Below are positions 25,494 to 34,300 of a DNA stretch of 64,000 nt, in pieces. The stretch comes from Pseudobacteriovorax antillogorgiicola (GTDB lineage: Bacteria; Bdellovibrionota_B; Oligoflexia; Oligoflexales; Oligoflexaceae), in the NCBI RefSeq assembly GCF_900177345.1, contig NZ_FWZT01000003.1, forward strand, positions 310,001 through 374,000, written 5' to 3'. How positions within the stretch are numbered: the first letter of the stretch is position 1; the number at the start of each line of letters is the position of its first letter. Below the pieces are notes generated by a model. That model was not told where the DNA came from. It was given only the letters and a program-made list of their open reading frames with translations, and ran no database searches. Both the position numbers and the translations under genes were made by a program.

Positions 25494-27566
25494 ATGTACC
25501 AGCAACGTCTATTGCTTATTCTTTCTGTGCCCCTTTCAGCTAGTACTCTTAGCTACGGACAATCTTCCGAAATCGAGCCACCACCCACCGGAGAAGAACG
25601 TCTCGAAACCATGGAAATCAAAGGTAGTCGCACCAATCGCATTGGGGAGTCGATCACTGCCGGTGAAGGAGAGGTGGGCCAGGCGGAGATCAGCCAACGG
25701 CCCTTAAGCCGAACAGGGGAGATCATCGAATTCGTTCCTGGCTTCATTGCCACCCAGCATAGTGGCTCAGGTAAGGCGAATCAGTATTTTGGCCGAGGTT
25801 TTAACCTTGACCATGGCACAGACTTCAGAATGTCCATCGATGGAATGCCCATCAATATGAGGTCCCATGGCCATGGCCAAGGCTACAGCGATGCGAACTT
25901 CATTATTCCCGAAGTCATTGAAAGCCTTGAGTATCGCAAGGGTCCTTACTACGCAGATTCAGGAGACTTTTCTAGCGCCGGTTATGCAAAGCTCTCAACA
26001 TTCGATCGACTAGGCCATGGCGAAGCCCTTATTGGCGGTGGTAGCTATGGCTACGGCCGCACGCTTATTATGGATAGCATTGGCGATCATCAACGCAGCT
26101 TCACCTATGCATTTGAAGCCCAGCAATATGATGGGCCTTGGCAAGGTATTGATGAGAATGTTGAGAAGCTAAATGGCTTTGCCAAGCAGAACTTTTCGTG
26201 GGGTCGGGATCACCTCTCCATTAGCCTAATGGCCTATGATAATCGGTGGAACTCAGCCGAACAGGTTCCTAGCCGAGCTGTTGAAGCAGGTCTTATCAAT
26301 CGATTGGCAGTCATCGATGACAAGGTCGGCGGAGAAACCAAACGAAACTCGCTCGCCATGCAGTGGCAAAGACAGCTGGATCAAGCTAGGATCAGCTTCA
26401 ATGCCTACGCTATCGACTACGACCTAAAGCTCATCAATAATTTCACCTACTTCATCGATGAGGCAAATGGCGATCAGTTTTCCCAAGTCGATAGCCGCCG
26501 CGTATTCGGGGCTAACGGGGAGTGGCAACAAAACCTACAAATTGCCGGAGTTCCGATCCAACAACGTTTCGGAATCGAAGGACAAGTAGATACAGACTTG
26601 GAGACTGGCCTTTACAGAACACAAGAACAAGACATTATAGAAACACAGTCAGAACATGAAGCTCAGATATCGAATCTCAGCCTTTATTCCTCCACAGAGT
26701 TAGGCTTGAGCACTGATCTGCGAAGCAATATATCGTACCGAGTCGATTCCTATGACTACCAAGTGCGCAATCTAGTTAATCAGAAAAGCGCCTCGGATCG
26801 AGTCACTATGGGTAGCCTCAAGGGGAGCTTCGCCTATCGGGTTGGCGAAGGCCTTGAAAGCTACCTGGCTATTGGCCAAGGCTTTCATAGCAACGATTTC
26901 AAAGGAGTCTTAGCCACTGAAATATCGGACGATCCAGAGGCTGAAGATGCTGACCCTATTGTCCGATCACTTGGTTATGAAACAGGTCTTGCCTGGAGCC
27001 CATCGTCACGAATCAATCTATCGGTTGGGATTTGGCAGTTGGAATCAGACTCTGAACTAATCTATGTGGGCGACGAGGGTAGCACTGAGGCTTCCCGAGC
27101 AAGCGTCCGACGAGGCATTGAATGGACCACATACTACCGCCCCAATACAAACTGGACCTACGATCTAGAAATTGCTCAATCCGATGCTCGCTACAGCAGT
27201 GACCCTGACAACGAAGGCCGGGAGGTCGAAGGGCACATTCCCTTGGTTGTAAGCGGAGGCGTTTATGGGAACATGAGCAACGGCCTACTTGCAGGCCTAA
27301 GATTGCGCTACCTCGGAGAACGCCCGCTTACAGCAGACGGTTCTCAGCGATCTTCAGCCACTAGCCTTGTAAATTTGCGTACTGGCTATCAATGGGGGCA
27401 GTTTCGTATCACTCTTGATGTTTTTAATATCTTTGATAGTAAGGATAACGATATTGAATACTACTATGCATCTCGTCTTCCTGGCGAAGTAGAACCTCAA
27501 GACGATCGCCACTTCCACCCTGTAGAGCCTCGTAGTGTTAGAACTCATTTGAGTTACATGTTCTAG
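25494..27566 (+). CDS. TonB-dependent receptor under cobalamin riboswitch
   Basis: Outer-membrane TonB-gated transporter of about 690 aa. ATG 25494 is the start: GAGGAGG precedes it, and the in-frame ATG at 25395 lies inside the riboswitch core. A signal peptide ends near TLSYGQ-S. The plug holds LSRTGEIIEFVPGFIATQHSG, KANQYFGRGFNLDHGTDF and a His-rich RSHGHGQGYSDANFI segment, followed by IESLEYRKGPYYAD; the barrel ends THLSYMF with the terminal Phe. The plug belongs to the FNLDHGTDF subtype rather than typical BtuB. The riboswitch suggests corrinoid or cobalt uptake; the GHGQG loop could bind a metal or just be a plug loop. No btuCDF genes are nearby. Confidence 0.9.
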   Translation: MYQQRLLLILSVPLSASTLSYGQSSEIEPPPTGEERLETMEIKGSRTNRIGESITAGEGEVGQAEISQRPLSRTGEIIEFVPGFIATQHSGSGKANQYFGRGFNLDHGTDFRMSIDGMPINMRSHGHGQGYSDANFIIPEVIESLEYRKGPYYADSGDFSSAGYAKLSTFDRLGHGEALIGGGSYGYGRTLIMDSIGDHQRSFTYAFEAQQYDGPWQGIDENVEKLNGFAKQNFSWGRDHLSISLMAYDNRWNSAEQVPSRAVEAGLINRLAVIDDKVGGETKRNSLAMQWQRQLDQARISFNAYAIDYDLKLINNFTYFIDEANGDQFSQVDSRRVFGANGEWQQNLQIAGVPIQQRFGIEGQVDTDLETGLYRTQEQDIIETQSEHEAQISNLSLYSSTELGLSTDLRSNISYRVDSYDYQVRNLVNQKSASDRVTMGSLKGSFAYRVGEGLESYLAIGQGFHSNDFKGVLATEISDDPEAEDADPIVRSLGYETGLAWSPSSRINLSVGIWQLESDSELIYVGDEGSTEASRASVRRGIEWTTYYRPNTNWTYDLEIAQSDARYSSDPDNEGREVEGHIPLVVSGGVYGNMSNGLLAGLRLRYLGERPLTADGSQRSSATSLVNLRTGYQWGQFRITLDVFNIFDSKDNDIEYYYASRLPGEVEPQDDRHFHPVEPRSVRTHLSYMF

Positions 27567-27571
27567 CTGCA

Positions 27572-27600
27572 TTGCCTTTACTCCTTGCGGGTAAAGGCAA
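27572..27600 (+). terminator. Intrinsic terminator-like hairpin after the TonB receptor
   Basis: A perfect 10-bp stem, TTGCCTTTAC/GTAAAGGCAA, with a 9-nt loop, starts 6 nt after the receptor stop codon. The following T-tract is weak (GTTCTTCCC). Confidence 0.65.
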
Positions 27601-27673
27601 GTTCTTCCCTGCCCTCAGCCTTATTAAGAAACTACAATAGAGTGGTGATCTCCCTATCAGCAGCTGAGGAACC

Positions 27674-28930
27674 ATGAACCAGGCTAAGGCGGAACCCCAC
27701 CATCTTTGGTCCGATCTTATCGACTATTTCCGACGTAGCAACTACGATCGTTCCTATATGGTTTGCAAGGTTGCGTACTTTCTCGGTGGAAGCATACACG
27801 GGTCGTGGATCTTTCTCTTCTGGTTTCTTGATATCTGGCAGCTTTCGCTATTTAACATCTTTAGTTCCAGCTTTTTCTTCCTTTTGATGTGGGTCAATGA
27901 GCGTGGCTACCGCTCACTAACGATAAGCCTTGCTAGTATTGAGTTGATTTCACATCAAGTCTACGCCGTTTACCTACTCGGGCTAGAGAGCAATTTTCAG
28001 TACTTCCTAATTCTTGGCTTGATGGCCCCCTATCTAGCCTTGCATACCGAAGTGCTCTTAAAAAGCATCCTATCACTCGCCAGCCTGATCGCTCTTCTTA
28101 GCCTATTCTTTTTCATGAGAGAAACAGCACCACAAATCCAGCTAAGCTCTCAGGTCATGACATGGCTGGCCTTGCTGAATATCATCGGTGTCGCCATTAA
28201 CGTGGTTACCTGGACCCACTACTTCAACTCTGTCGCTGGCCGTGCGATGAAAGAAGCAGAATCGGAGCGGAGCCGCTCCGATCAGTTACTGCGAAACATT
28301 TTACCGGCTCCTGTCGCTCAGCGACTCAAAGGCCAGCCCAAAATCATTGCCGATGACTACGAGCATACCAGTGTGCTATTTGCGGACATCGTCGGCTTCA
28401 CCCGACTGGCTTCCGCCCTTTCTGCCAAAGAACTCGTAACAATCCTAAATCAACTATTCTCTAGTTTTGATGACTTATGTGAAGGCTATCCCATAGAAAA
28501 AATAAAAACGCTCGGGGATGCCTATATGGTAGTTTCCGGACTACCTCAACCCTGCCCTCACCACGCTGAAACACTCGCTAGTTTCGCTTTGGACCTTCTT
28601 GAGTCGGTCGAAAATTTCAACACCACCTCACCCATCAAAATTCAGCTACGGGTTGGGATTCATTCAGGTCCTGTGGTTGCCGGAGTCATTGGCAAGAAGA
28701 AATTTATTTACGATCTTTGGGGAGACACGGTTAATACGGCCTCACGAATGCAATCGACCTGCTTACCAGGACAGATTCAGGTTACCAAACCAGTCTTCGA
28801 CAGAATTCAAAATTCCTTCGACTGTGAATTACGTGGGATGGTAGAAGTCAAAGGTAAAGATGAACCTCTCAGCGCTTACTGGGTGCTCAAGCGAAAAGCT
28901 CATCCGGTGGCAGAACCTGAAGCCTCCTAA
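27674..28930 (+). CDS. Membrane class III adenylate cyclase
   Basis: Makes cyclic AMP from ATP. The N-terminal half has about six membrane helices (residues about 30-190) of MASE-like type; the C-terminal half is a class III cyclase domain (about 225-405). The metal-binding Asp is in VLFADIVGFT and the second Asp in KTLGDAYMV. The purine-specifying pair is Lys (KIKTLGDAY) and Asp (YDLWGDTVN), the adenylate pattern rather than the Glu/Cys of guanylate cyclases. The transition-state Asn and Arg (DTVNTASRM) are present, so it should be active. GAGGAACC directly precedes the ATG. Single gene, with a hairpin upstream that ends the receptor transcript. Confidence 0.92.
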   Translation: MNQAKAEPHHLWSDLIDYFRRSNYDRSYMVCKVAYFLGGSIHGSWIFLFWFLDIWQLSLFNIFSSSFFFLLMWVNERGYRSLTISLASIELISHQVYAVYLLGLESNFQYFLILGLMAPYLALHTEVLLKSILSLASLIALLSLFFFMRETAPQIQLSSQVMTWLALLNIIGVAINVVTWTHYFNSVAGRAMKEAESERSRSDQLLRNILPAPVAQRLKGQPKIIADDYEHTSVLFADIVGFTRLASALSAKELVTILNQLFSSFDDLCEGYPIEKIKTLGDAYMVVSGLPQPCPHHAETLASFALDLLESVENFNTTSPIKIQLRVGIHSGPVVAGVIGKKKFIYDLWGDTVNTASRMQSTCLPGQIQVTKPVFDRIQNSFDCELRGMVEVKGKDEPLSAYWVLKRKAHPVAEPEAS

Positions 28931-28963
28931 AGTCCCTGGACTCCACGGAAAGGCAAACAATGT

Positions 28964-29260
28964 CTACTTGCCGTGCACTTCGGGAACACGATATTGCTTC
29001 TCGTAAGACTTGATAAGCTTCGAGGCCCGGCCATGCGCACAAGAAAATCCCTGGGATGGGGCGGTTTTTTGCTCCCTTTCTGGAGCTTGGCTCGCGGTGC
29101 GCGGCGCCCCAATCCCTGCAACCCGACCATGACAGGGACTTATAACCTTCTTAAAGTTTAGACTATGACATTGCGGGCAGGTTGCCGTTCGATCGCCTAA
29201 TTTCTTAAGGATCGCCTCTTGGTGACCACAATCACTACAAGTAAACTCGTAAATTGGCAT
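28964..29260 (-). CDS. FmdB-family zinc ribbon protein
   Basis: A 98-aa protein with the FmdB start MPIYEFTCSDCGH and a second CPQC pair, giving a four-Cys zinc ribbon in the first ~45 residues. This is followed by a long basic, Ala/Pro/Gln-rich tail ending in a Lys-rich helix. FmdB proteins are small putative regulators of unclear targets. The tail is somewhat longer than the minimal family. Single gene, convergent with the cyclase. Confidence 0.85.
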   Translation of the reverse strand: MPIYEFTCSDCGHQEAILKKLGDRTATCPQCHSLNFKKVISPCHGRVAGIGAPRTASQAPEREQKTAPSQGFSCAHGRASKLIKSYEKQYRVPEVHGK

Positions 29261-29282
29261 GATTTGAGTATCCTATAAGTCC

Positions 29283-29308
29283 ATGGAAAGGTTTTCTAGC
29301 CTTTCCAT
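29283..29308 (-). terminator. Possible terminator hairpin after the copper storage gene
   Basis: A 9-bp perfect stem, ATGGAAAGG/CCTTTCCAT, with an 8-nt loop lies between the copper protein gene and the FmdB gene. There is no strong T-tract on either side, so it may instead be a leader hairpin of the FmdB gene. Confidence 0.4.
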
Positions 29309-29401
29309 TCATTCTAGCAGATATACTCAGAACCAGGCTTGATCATCAAGTCTCAGCAAATTTCCAGCCAGAGCAGCGACGATACCCCTAACTTACAACT
29401 C

Positions 29402-29863
29402 TCATGCTTTCAAATACATCTGGCAGGCTTTGATACACTCATCGCAGGACTCAGCGCAGTCCTTGCATTCCTTATGATGTTTGACATGAACTTCACAGGA
29501 CTTTTTACAGTCTTCACAATAGAGAATGCAGGTTTCAGCAAGTGCTTTCTGACTCTTCTTAGAACCGCCACCATGAATGATGGTATTGACCATAGTCTGC
29601 ACCACTTCCGTCATGTTTAAGACAGATTGATGGCATTCTGCCATCTTAGTATTACCAGACATCAGCTGATCAATACAGTGAGAAGTACATATTTTACCCG
29701 ATGAAACACAGGATTCACCCACTGAGACTAAGTTCTTTTCAGCCTTGGTCCATACCCGAGATTTGCCATGATGATGGTGGTGATCATTCTTTGCCATGAG
29801 CGTCGACGATGCTACAGTGCCAGCTAGTGCACCAGCACCCGCCACGAAAGTTCTACGATCCAC
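29402..29863 (-). CDS. Tat-exported copper storage protein (Csp1-like, four-helix bundle)
   Basis: Stores many Cu(I) ions inside a Cys-lined helical bundle. The 153-aa protein starts MDRRTFVAGAGALAG, a Tat signal with the twin Arg, and is therefore predicted to be exported folded, as Csp1 is. The mature part has 13 Cys placed in helical CxxxC/CxxC spacing (SCVSSGKICTSHC; TCILYCEDCKKSC; KECKDCAESCDECIKAC), the same Cys count as methanotroph Csp1. A five-His run (DHHHHHGK) just after the signal could be an extra metal site. No copper exporter or regulator gene adjoins it. Confidence 0.88.
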   Translation of the reverse strand: MDRRTFVAGAGALAGTVASSTLMAKNDHHHHHGKSRVWTKAEKNLVSVGESCVSSGKICTSHCIDQLMSGNTKMAECHQSVLNMTEVVQTMVNTIIHGGGSKKSQKALAETCILYCEDCKKSCEVHVKHHKECKDCAESCDECIKACQMYLKA

Positions 29864-30013
29864 AGGATCCTCCCCTAAGCTTAGTTATTTCTATCTTCAC
29901 TTAATAAAACCCCGATTATACAGCCTTAGAGCTTCGCTACCATAAAAATCTTGTGGACCTCAGAACCAAGAAAACTGTCTCGCAAAAGGTCCTAGTTTAG
30001 CTAGTCCATCGAG

Positions 30014-32332
30014 GTGTTACAACTCAGTCGTATCTCAACAACAGGCATATTGTTTCCAAGCTTAATAGCTGAAATCCTCAGTAAAACTTACCAATATAAA
30101 ATGATTGTCCTAGGAATAAGTACCGATGGGGTTCATAGAGGCGTCAAAATTTTTTACGAGACAAATTTGTCTAGATTCAAAAATATCGAGTTCTTATCCA
30201 GCTATCGTCATCTGAACGAGACTATTGATAAGTATCATGCAGAATGGAAAAAACATAAAGACGAATTGACGGCAGCCAGCGCCCCTATCGTTTTCATCTG
30301 CATGGCTATCATTTTTCCCCTTTGGTTTTTAGTAGATCTATTCGTGGTGCAAGACCATGCAACTCTCGACAAATTCCTAGTGATGAGAATAGGAGTATTC
30401 CTTTGGAATGTTGTGGTTTACAGTCTATATAGATTAGGTCGACTCAATGAGAACTCTGGAGGAGTGGCATCCATCTCAGGATACGCAGGCCTTGGCTTTC
30501 TCTTTCCACTCCTTTCTGGAAACGAAATCTTGTTCTACCTTCTCGCTATTACCACAATGCCAGTGGGTCATGGTCTTTTCGAAAATCAGGGAACTCGTTA
30601 TTACATCCGATGGTTTGGGATTGGTCAACTTGTAGTGGCCTTCAACGTGATCATGTCCCCTCTCCCGTTCCTCGACATCATCTTCAAGCATGGAGGTTTC
30701 CTGTATCTCACATTTTGTGCTGTTGGAGTTTTTATCTTTATTTATAAAGATTTCACTACCAAAAAGGGCTTTATTTTGACCATGAAGGTCCAAGAAAATG
30801 CCAGGCGATCCCACTCCATCCTTTCAAGTATTCCAGATGCAATCTTCACCATTGAAAGTCATCAAGGCCAGCTCACGATTGGTAAAGAATATTCTAGCTT
30901 CGCTCAGACTATTTCTGGCAAGGACGAGAGACTCTATAAGCAGGACCCGATGGCGGTATTCTTTGGGCGGTCCGACCTCAACGCCCACCAAAAGGATACC
31001 CTTAGAAACACCCTCTCCCTATCACTGGATGAAGATGTGATCCAGTTTCAAGTTAATGCCCACGTACTTCCTCAGAAACTAAACCTTTCGCCTTTCGGAA
31101 GTGATCAAAACCATCGTACCTGTGAAATGACATGGCGCCCGATTACAAATGATGTAGACACCGTGACGGCTTGTGTTGTTGTTATTCGGGATGTTACAGA
31201 AATCCTTAATCTTCGCGCCCATAGTCTGGATGCTGAGAAGCGCAATAGCATTGTCATCGAACTTCTTGGTATCAAAGCTGAGGAGAGTGTAGAGGTTCTC
31301 TATGTCGCGCATCAGCTCATAGATGATGCGAAGAAAGAAGTTCATAAACTTGATCGAGAAGACAATGACCCAGGCTTAGCCTTAGCCATTATTTATCGCA
31401 ATATTCATACAATCAAGGGACTAACAGTCACCTATCATCTTGCTGGTTTTAGTGAAGTTCTCCATCATGGCGAGAAAGAGCTTTCTGAGCTGCGCGGACA
31501 CACCCAAGAGCTTGGATTACTACACGGACGACTTGACTCTGTGATTAGAACAATAGAAGCGGAGCTTTTAATATATACTTCGGTCAACGAGGAAACTTTG
31601 GGCCGTAGCTTAGAGATGGAGTTTATCGAAGTTCCAACTATCGAAAACTTTATCAAAGAATATGGTACCCAAGAAATTCCAGAGTCGTTCATCTTCGCCC
31701 TACAAAAACTCTATAAAAAATCGTTCCGCAAGATAGTGGAACCTATCGCCATAAACATCGGGAAAGTCGCACAATCCAAACTCAATAAACCAGCGCCAAA
31801 AATCGAAGTCAAAAACGATATCGTTTTCGTCCAAAATCCAGATGTGAGAGTCGTTCTAAAAAAGTGTCTGACCCACCTATTTCGCAATGCCATCGACCAC
31901 GGGATCGAGCCTCCCTCAGAACGCATCAAAGCTGGCAAACCTGAAGCAGGTCGCATCGAACTCGCACTAGATTTGAATGAGCAACATATCAGCTTGGAGA
32001 TAAGTGATGACGGTCAAGGCCTCAACCTAAGAGCTCTAAAGAGTAAGCTGGAATCCGGTGATATTACCCTTAAGCCCGGGGCACCCATCACAGAAGCTAT
32101 TTTTCTCGATGGAATTTCAACGAAGAAAGAAGCTACAGAGCTATCAGGCCGTGGTGTTGGGATGGCTGCCGTTCGAGCGGAGCTAGAAAGCATCGACGGT
32201 AGTATAGACGCTATCATTACTGGTTCAGAGCGGCAGGGCTTCGTCCCATTTAAGTTTCGTATTCACCTTCCGGTTAAACATTTTGAAGTTCAGCTCGATG
32301 GCGGCAAGTCTCCAGCAGCAGAAGGCTTTTGA
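30014..32332 (+). CDS. Membrane CheA-like kinase (TM, PAS-like, Hpt, HATPase)
   Basis: Membrane signalling kinase of 772 aa from a GTG start; ATG 30101 is another option and neither has a good Shine-Dalgarno. It has five or six membrane helices (about 90-255), a PAS-like domain opening SILSSIPDAIFTIES (about 270-395), an Hpt domain with the phospho-His in NIHTIKGL (about residue 465) and a CheA-type ATPase with HLFRNAIDHGIEP (about 621-633), DDGQG and SGRGVGMAAV. It ends soon after the ATPase: no CheW-like P5 domain, no HisKA and no receiver. The C-terminal ~480 residues are paralogous to the 35378 kinase. Its phosphate acceptor is unknown; a single-domain receiver elsewhere is the likely partner. 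Confidence 0.85.
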   Translation: MLQLSRISTTGILFPSLIAEILSKTYQYKMIVLGISTDGVHRGVKIFYETNLSRFKNIEFLSSYRHLNETIDKYHAEWKKHKDELTAASAPIVFICMAIIFPLWFLVDLFVVQDHATLDKFLVMRIGVFLWNVVVYSLYRLGRLNENSGGVASISGYAGLGFLFPLLSGNEILFYLLAITTMPVGHGLFENQGTRYYIRWFGIGQLVVAFNVIMSPLPFLDIIFKHGGFLYLTFCAVGVFIFIYKDFTTKKGFILTMKVQENARRSHSILSSIPDAIFTIESHQGQLTIGKEYSSFAQTISGKDERLYKQDPMAVFFGRSDLNAHQKDTLRNTLSLSLDEDVIQFQVNAHVLPQKLNLSPFGSDQNHRTCEMTWRPITNDVDTVTACVVVIRDVTEILNLRAHSLDAEKRNSIVIELLGIKAEESVEVLYVAHQLIDDAKKEVHKLDREDNDPGLALAIIYRNIHTIKGLTVTYHLAGFSEVLHHGEKELSELRGHTQELGLLHGRLDSVIRTIEAELLIYTSVNEETLGRSLEMEFIEVPTIENFIKEYGTQEIPESFIFALQKLYKKSFRKIVEPIAINIGKVAQSKLNKPAPKIEVKNDIVFVQNPDVRVVLKKCLTHLFRNAIDHGIEPPSERIKAGKPEAGRIELALDLNEQHISLEISDDGQGLNLRALKSKLESGDITLKPGAPITEAIFLDGISTKKEATELSGRGVGMAAVRAELESIDGSIDAIITGSERQGFVPFKFRIHLPVKHFEVQLDGGKSPAAEGF

Positions 32333-32539
32333 AGAAAGTGTTAAGCCTAAATAAAGGCATATTCAAATATAGTGACTTGACACATAATTGTATGATAAAA
32401 AATTGTTACCGCCCATTTGTCTTACAAAGACATTCTTAACGACTTCCTGACAAAACTCTTTAAGCTAACGTAATTTAAATTTTTATCGCGATCTCAAGGC
32501 TCAACGCAGCATTTACTTTTTAAATGCAACATTTAGACT

Positions 32540-32580
32540 CTTCCCCTTGATGAAGGCCCCTCTGGAAGTAAAGTTTTTTT
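32540..32580 (+). terminator. Possible terminator or attenuator with T7 tract
   Basis: CTTCC pairs with GGAAG, with CCTT/AAGG inside, then TAAAG and a run of seven Ts. It could end the upstream kinase transcript about 200 nt after its stop, or attenuate a longer cellulase leader. Confidence 0.35.
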
Positions 32581-32741
32581 AATTGACCACAAAAAAAGAT
32601 GTCAAGACTAGAAACTGATTGGCACAAAATCTAATCCTACTGGAAAGAAGAGTCTTCAGCTGGTGCCATTCTCGATGGTAATTTTTAGAAAACTTAGATT
32701 GCTAATCTTCTCGCCAAACCAAGCCTTTGCTAGCTTCGAGA

Positions 32742-32788
32742 TTGTTCAGAGCACTAAGCCTCGCTCTGGACAATGCCAACGAATGGCA
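32742..32788 (+). promoter_or_regulatory. Tandem hairpins in the GH5 leader
   Basis: Arm TTGTTCAGAG pairs with CTCTGGACAA (10 bp including one G-U) around a 12-nt loop. With no gap, TGCCA-ACGAA-TGGCA forms a second hairpin. They end about 31 nt before the cellulase ATG. I could not match them to a known riboswitch. Confidence 0.4.
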
Positions 32789-32819
32789 CCGCGCAGATTT
32801 TATTTAAAGGGATTTAAAC

Positions 32820-34139
32820 ATGAAAAAAAAGATTTCGAATCTATTCAAGACATTACTGTTGGGTGGGCTCATTACGAGCAGCTACGCACTCCCGGTACTG
32901 GCTGTGGAGCCCCTCACAGTCCAGGGTAGGCATATCCTATCTGGTGGCCAGATAAAGAGCTATGCAGGGGCCAGCCTTTTTTGGAGTAACGATGGTTGGG
33001 AGGGGGAAAAATTCTATAACTCTGAAACAGTGTCCTACCTCAAGAGCCAGTGGCAGACAAAACTCGTTCGCGCAGCTATGGGAGTTGAGCTAGACGGTGG
33101 TTATTTGCAGTCTCCAAAAAGTAATAAGGACAAGGTCATCCGAGTTGTTGATGCTGCGATTGCCAACAATATGTACGTGATTATTGATTGGCACTCGCAT
33201 CATGCGGAGGCTCACCCTGAAGAAGCGGTCGCTTTCTTCCAGGATATGGCTCGACGTTATGGTTCTTACCCTAATGTGATCTATGAGATATATAATGAGC
33301 CACTCAAAGTATCATGGACAAACGTCATAAAACCTTATGCAGAAAGGGTAATAGCAGCTATAAGGGCTATCGATCCCGATAATTTGATTATTGTGGGCAC
33401 ACCTACGTGGTCTCAAGACGTGGACATCGCATCGCGTTCTCCTATTACAGGCTTCCCAAACATAGCGTATGCTCTTCACTTCTACGCTGGAACCCATGGC
33501 CAATCTCTAAGGGATAAAGCTGCGGCAGCTCTTGCAAATGGCATCGCCTTATTTGCCACTGAGTGGGGGACTGTCAACGCCAATGGCGATGGGGCGGTCG
33601 CTTATGCAGAAACCGAAGCCTGGATGGACTTCCTAGCAAGAAACCATATTTCCCATGCTAATTGGGCAATCAATGACAAGCGAGAAGGTGCATCGGCACT
33701 GGTTCCTACATCCAACACCCTAAAAAATTGGCAGCTAACCGAATCTGGTTCATTTGTTCGTGATATTGTTCTCAATTGGAATGGACAAGGGGGAGACCCC
33801 ATTGGGGAGCCAGGTCAAGGGGATGGTAATGATCAAGGGGAATCCCCAAATCCGAACTGCTCTGGGGATTCCAGAGTCCTCGCCAACGGCGCAACCATCC
33901 AGTTAACCCAAGGCTCCTGCTTCCGGTATCAACATGATCGCGGTGAACTCTACTTGGGAACTTGGGATTCGGGTAATCCCATCACCTATGCAATCACAGA
34001 CTGTGACGGCCAACTTGCTGAGATCAGACAAACCCCTGGTGACTTCACACGGGTCGCTGGCCTCAGCGCTGCATGCCAGCTAGAGGTCTTCGTCAAGCAA
34101 GCCAGCGGGTCGTTTACCTTGCAGCTTGGCAGCTGGTAG
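32820..34139 (+). CDS. Secreted GH5 endoglucanase (cellulase)
   Basis: Endo-beta-1,4-glucanase secreted by a signal peptide (about 1-29, LPVLAVEPL). The GH5 catalytic domain (about 30-320) shows VIIDWHSHHAE, the acid/base Glu160 in IYEIYNEPL, ALHFYAGTHG and the nucleophile Glu248 in FATEWGT. A Gly/Asp/Gln-rich linker (about 325-345) joins a ~95-residue C-terminal beta domain with four Cys (NCSGDSR... to LQLGSW), likely a cellulose-binding or other accessory module not of a family I can name. AAAGGGA precedes the ATG. It is preceded by a structured leader and followed by a good terminator, so it is transcribed alone. Confidence 0.93.
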   Translation: MKKKISNLFKTLLLGGLITSSYALPVLAVEPLTVQGRHILSGGQIKSYAGASLFWSNDGWEGEKFYNSETVSYLKSQWQTKLVRAAMGVELDGGYLQSPKSNKDKVIRVVDAAIANNMYVIIDWHSHHAEAHPEEAVAFFQDMARRYGSYPNVIYEIYNEPLKVSWTNVIKPYAERVIAAIRAIDPDNLIIVGTPTWSQDVDIASRSPITGFPNIAYALHFYAGTHGQSLRDKAAAALANGIALFATEWGTVNANGDGAVAYAETEAWMDFLARNHISHANWAINDKREGASALVPTSNTLKNWQLTESGSFVRDIVLNWNGQGGDPIGEPGQGDGNDQGESPNPNCSGDSRVLANGATIQLTQGSCFRYQHDRGELYLGTWDSGNPITYAITDCDGQLAEIRQTPGDFTRVAGLSAACQLEVFVKQASGSFTLQLGSW

Positions 34140-34147
34140 TTAAGTCG

Positions 34148-34178
34148 GAGAAATCTTACCCCACAGGTAAGACTTCTC
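34148..34178 (+). terminator. Intrinsic terminator after the GH5 cellulase
   Basis: GAGAA-A-TCTTACC pairs with GGTAAGA-C-TTCTC across a CCACA loop (12 pairs, one mismatch), starting 9 nt after the stop codon and followed by TTCATATTAT. Confidence 0.75.
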
Positions 34179-34300
34179 TTCATATTATCATTAGTGAAAT
34201 CAGTACATTAAAGAAAAACTTACCAATAAGGCTAAGTATTTTTCGAAAAATGCCGATAAGGGCCCCGGCTCGTTGCTGCTGTACTGATTTTCTCTGATGG

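Larger units (their letters stand above)
32333..32819. other. Long leader region before the GH5 cellulase
   Basis: 487 bp with no supported gene. It holds a folded element followed by seven Ts (32540-32580) and two directly abutting hairpins (32742-32788), listed separately. It is AT-rich and probably carries the cellulase promoter. Confidence 0.5.

Noticed and set aside
32742-32788. GEMM (cyclic-di-GMP) riboswitch before the cellulase
   Set aside because: The conserved GGACGCAAAGCC and tetraloop-docking motifs are absent.
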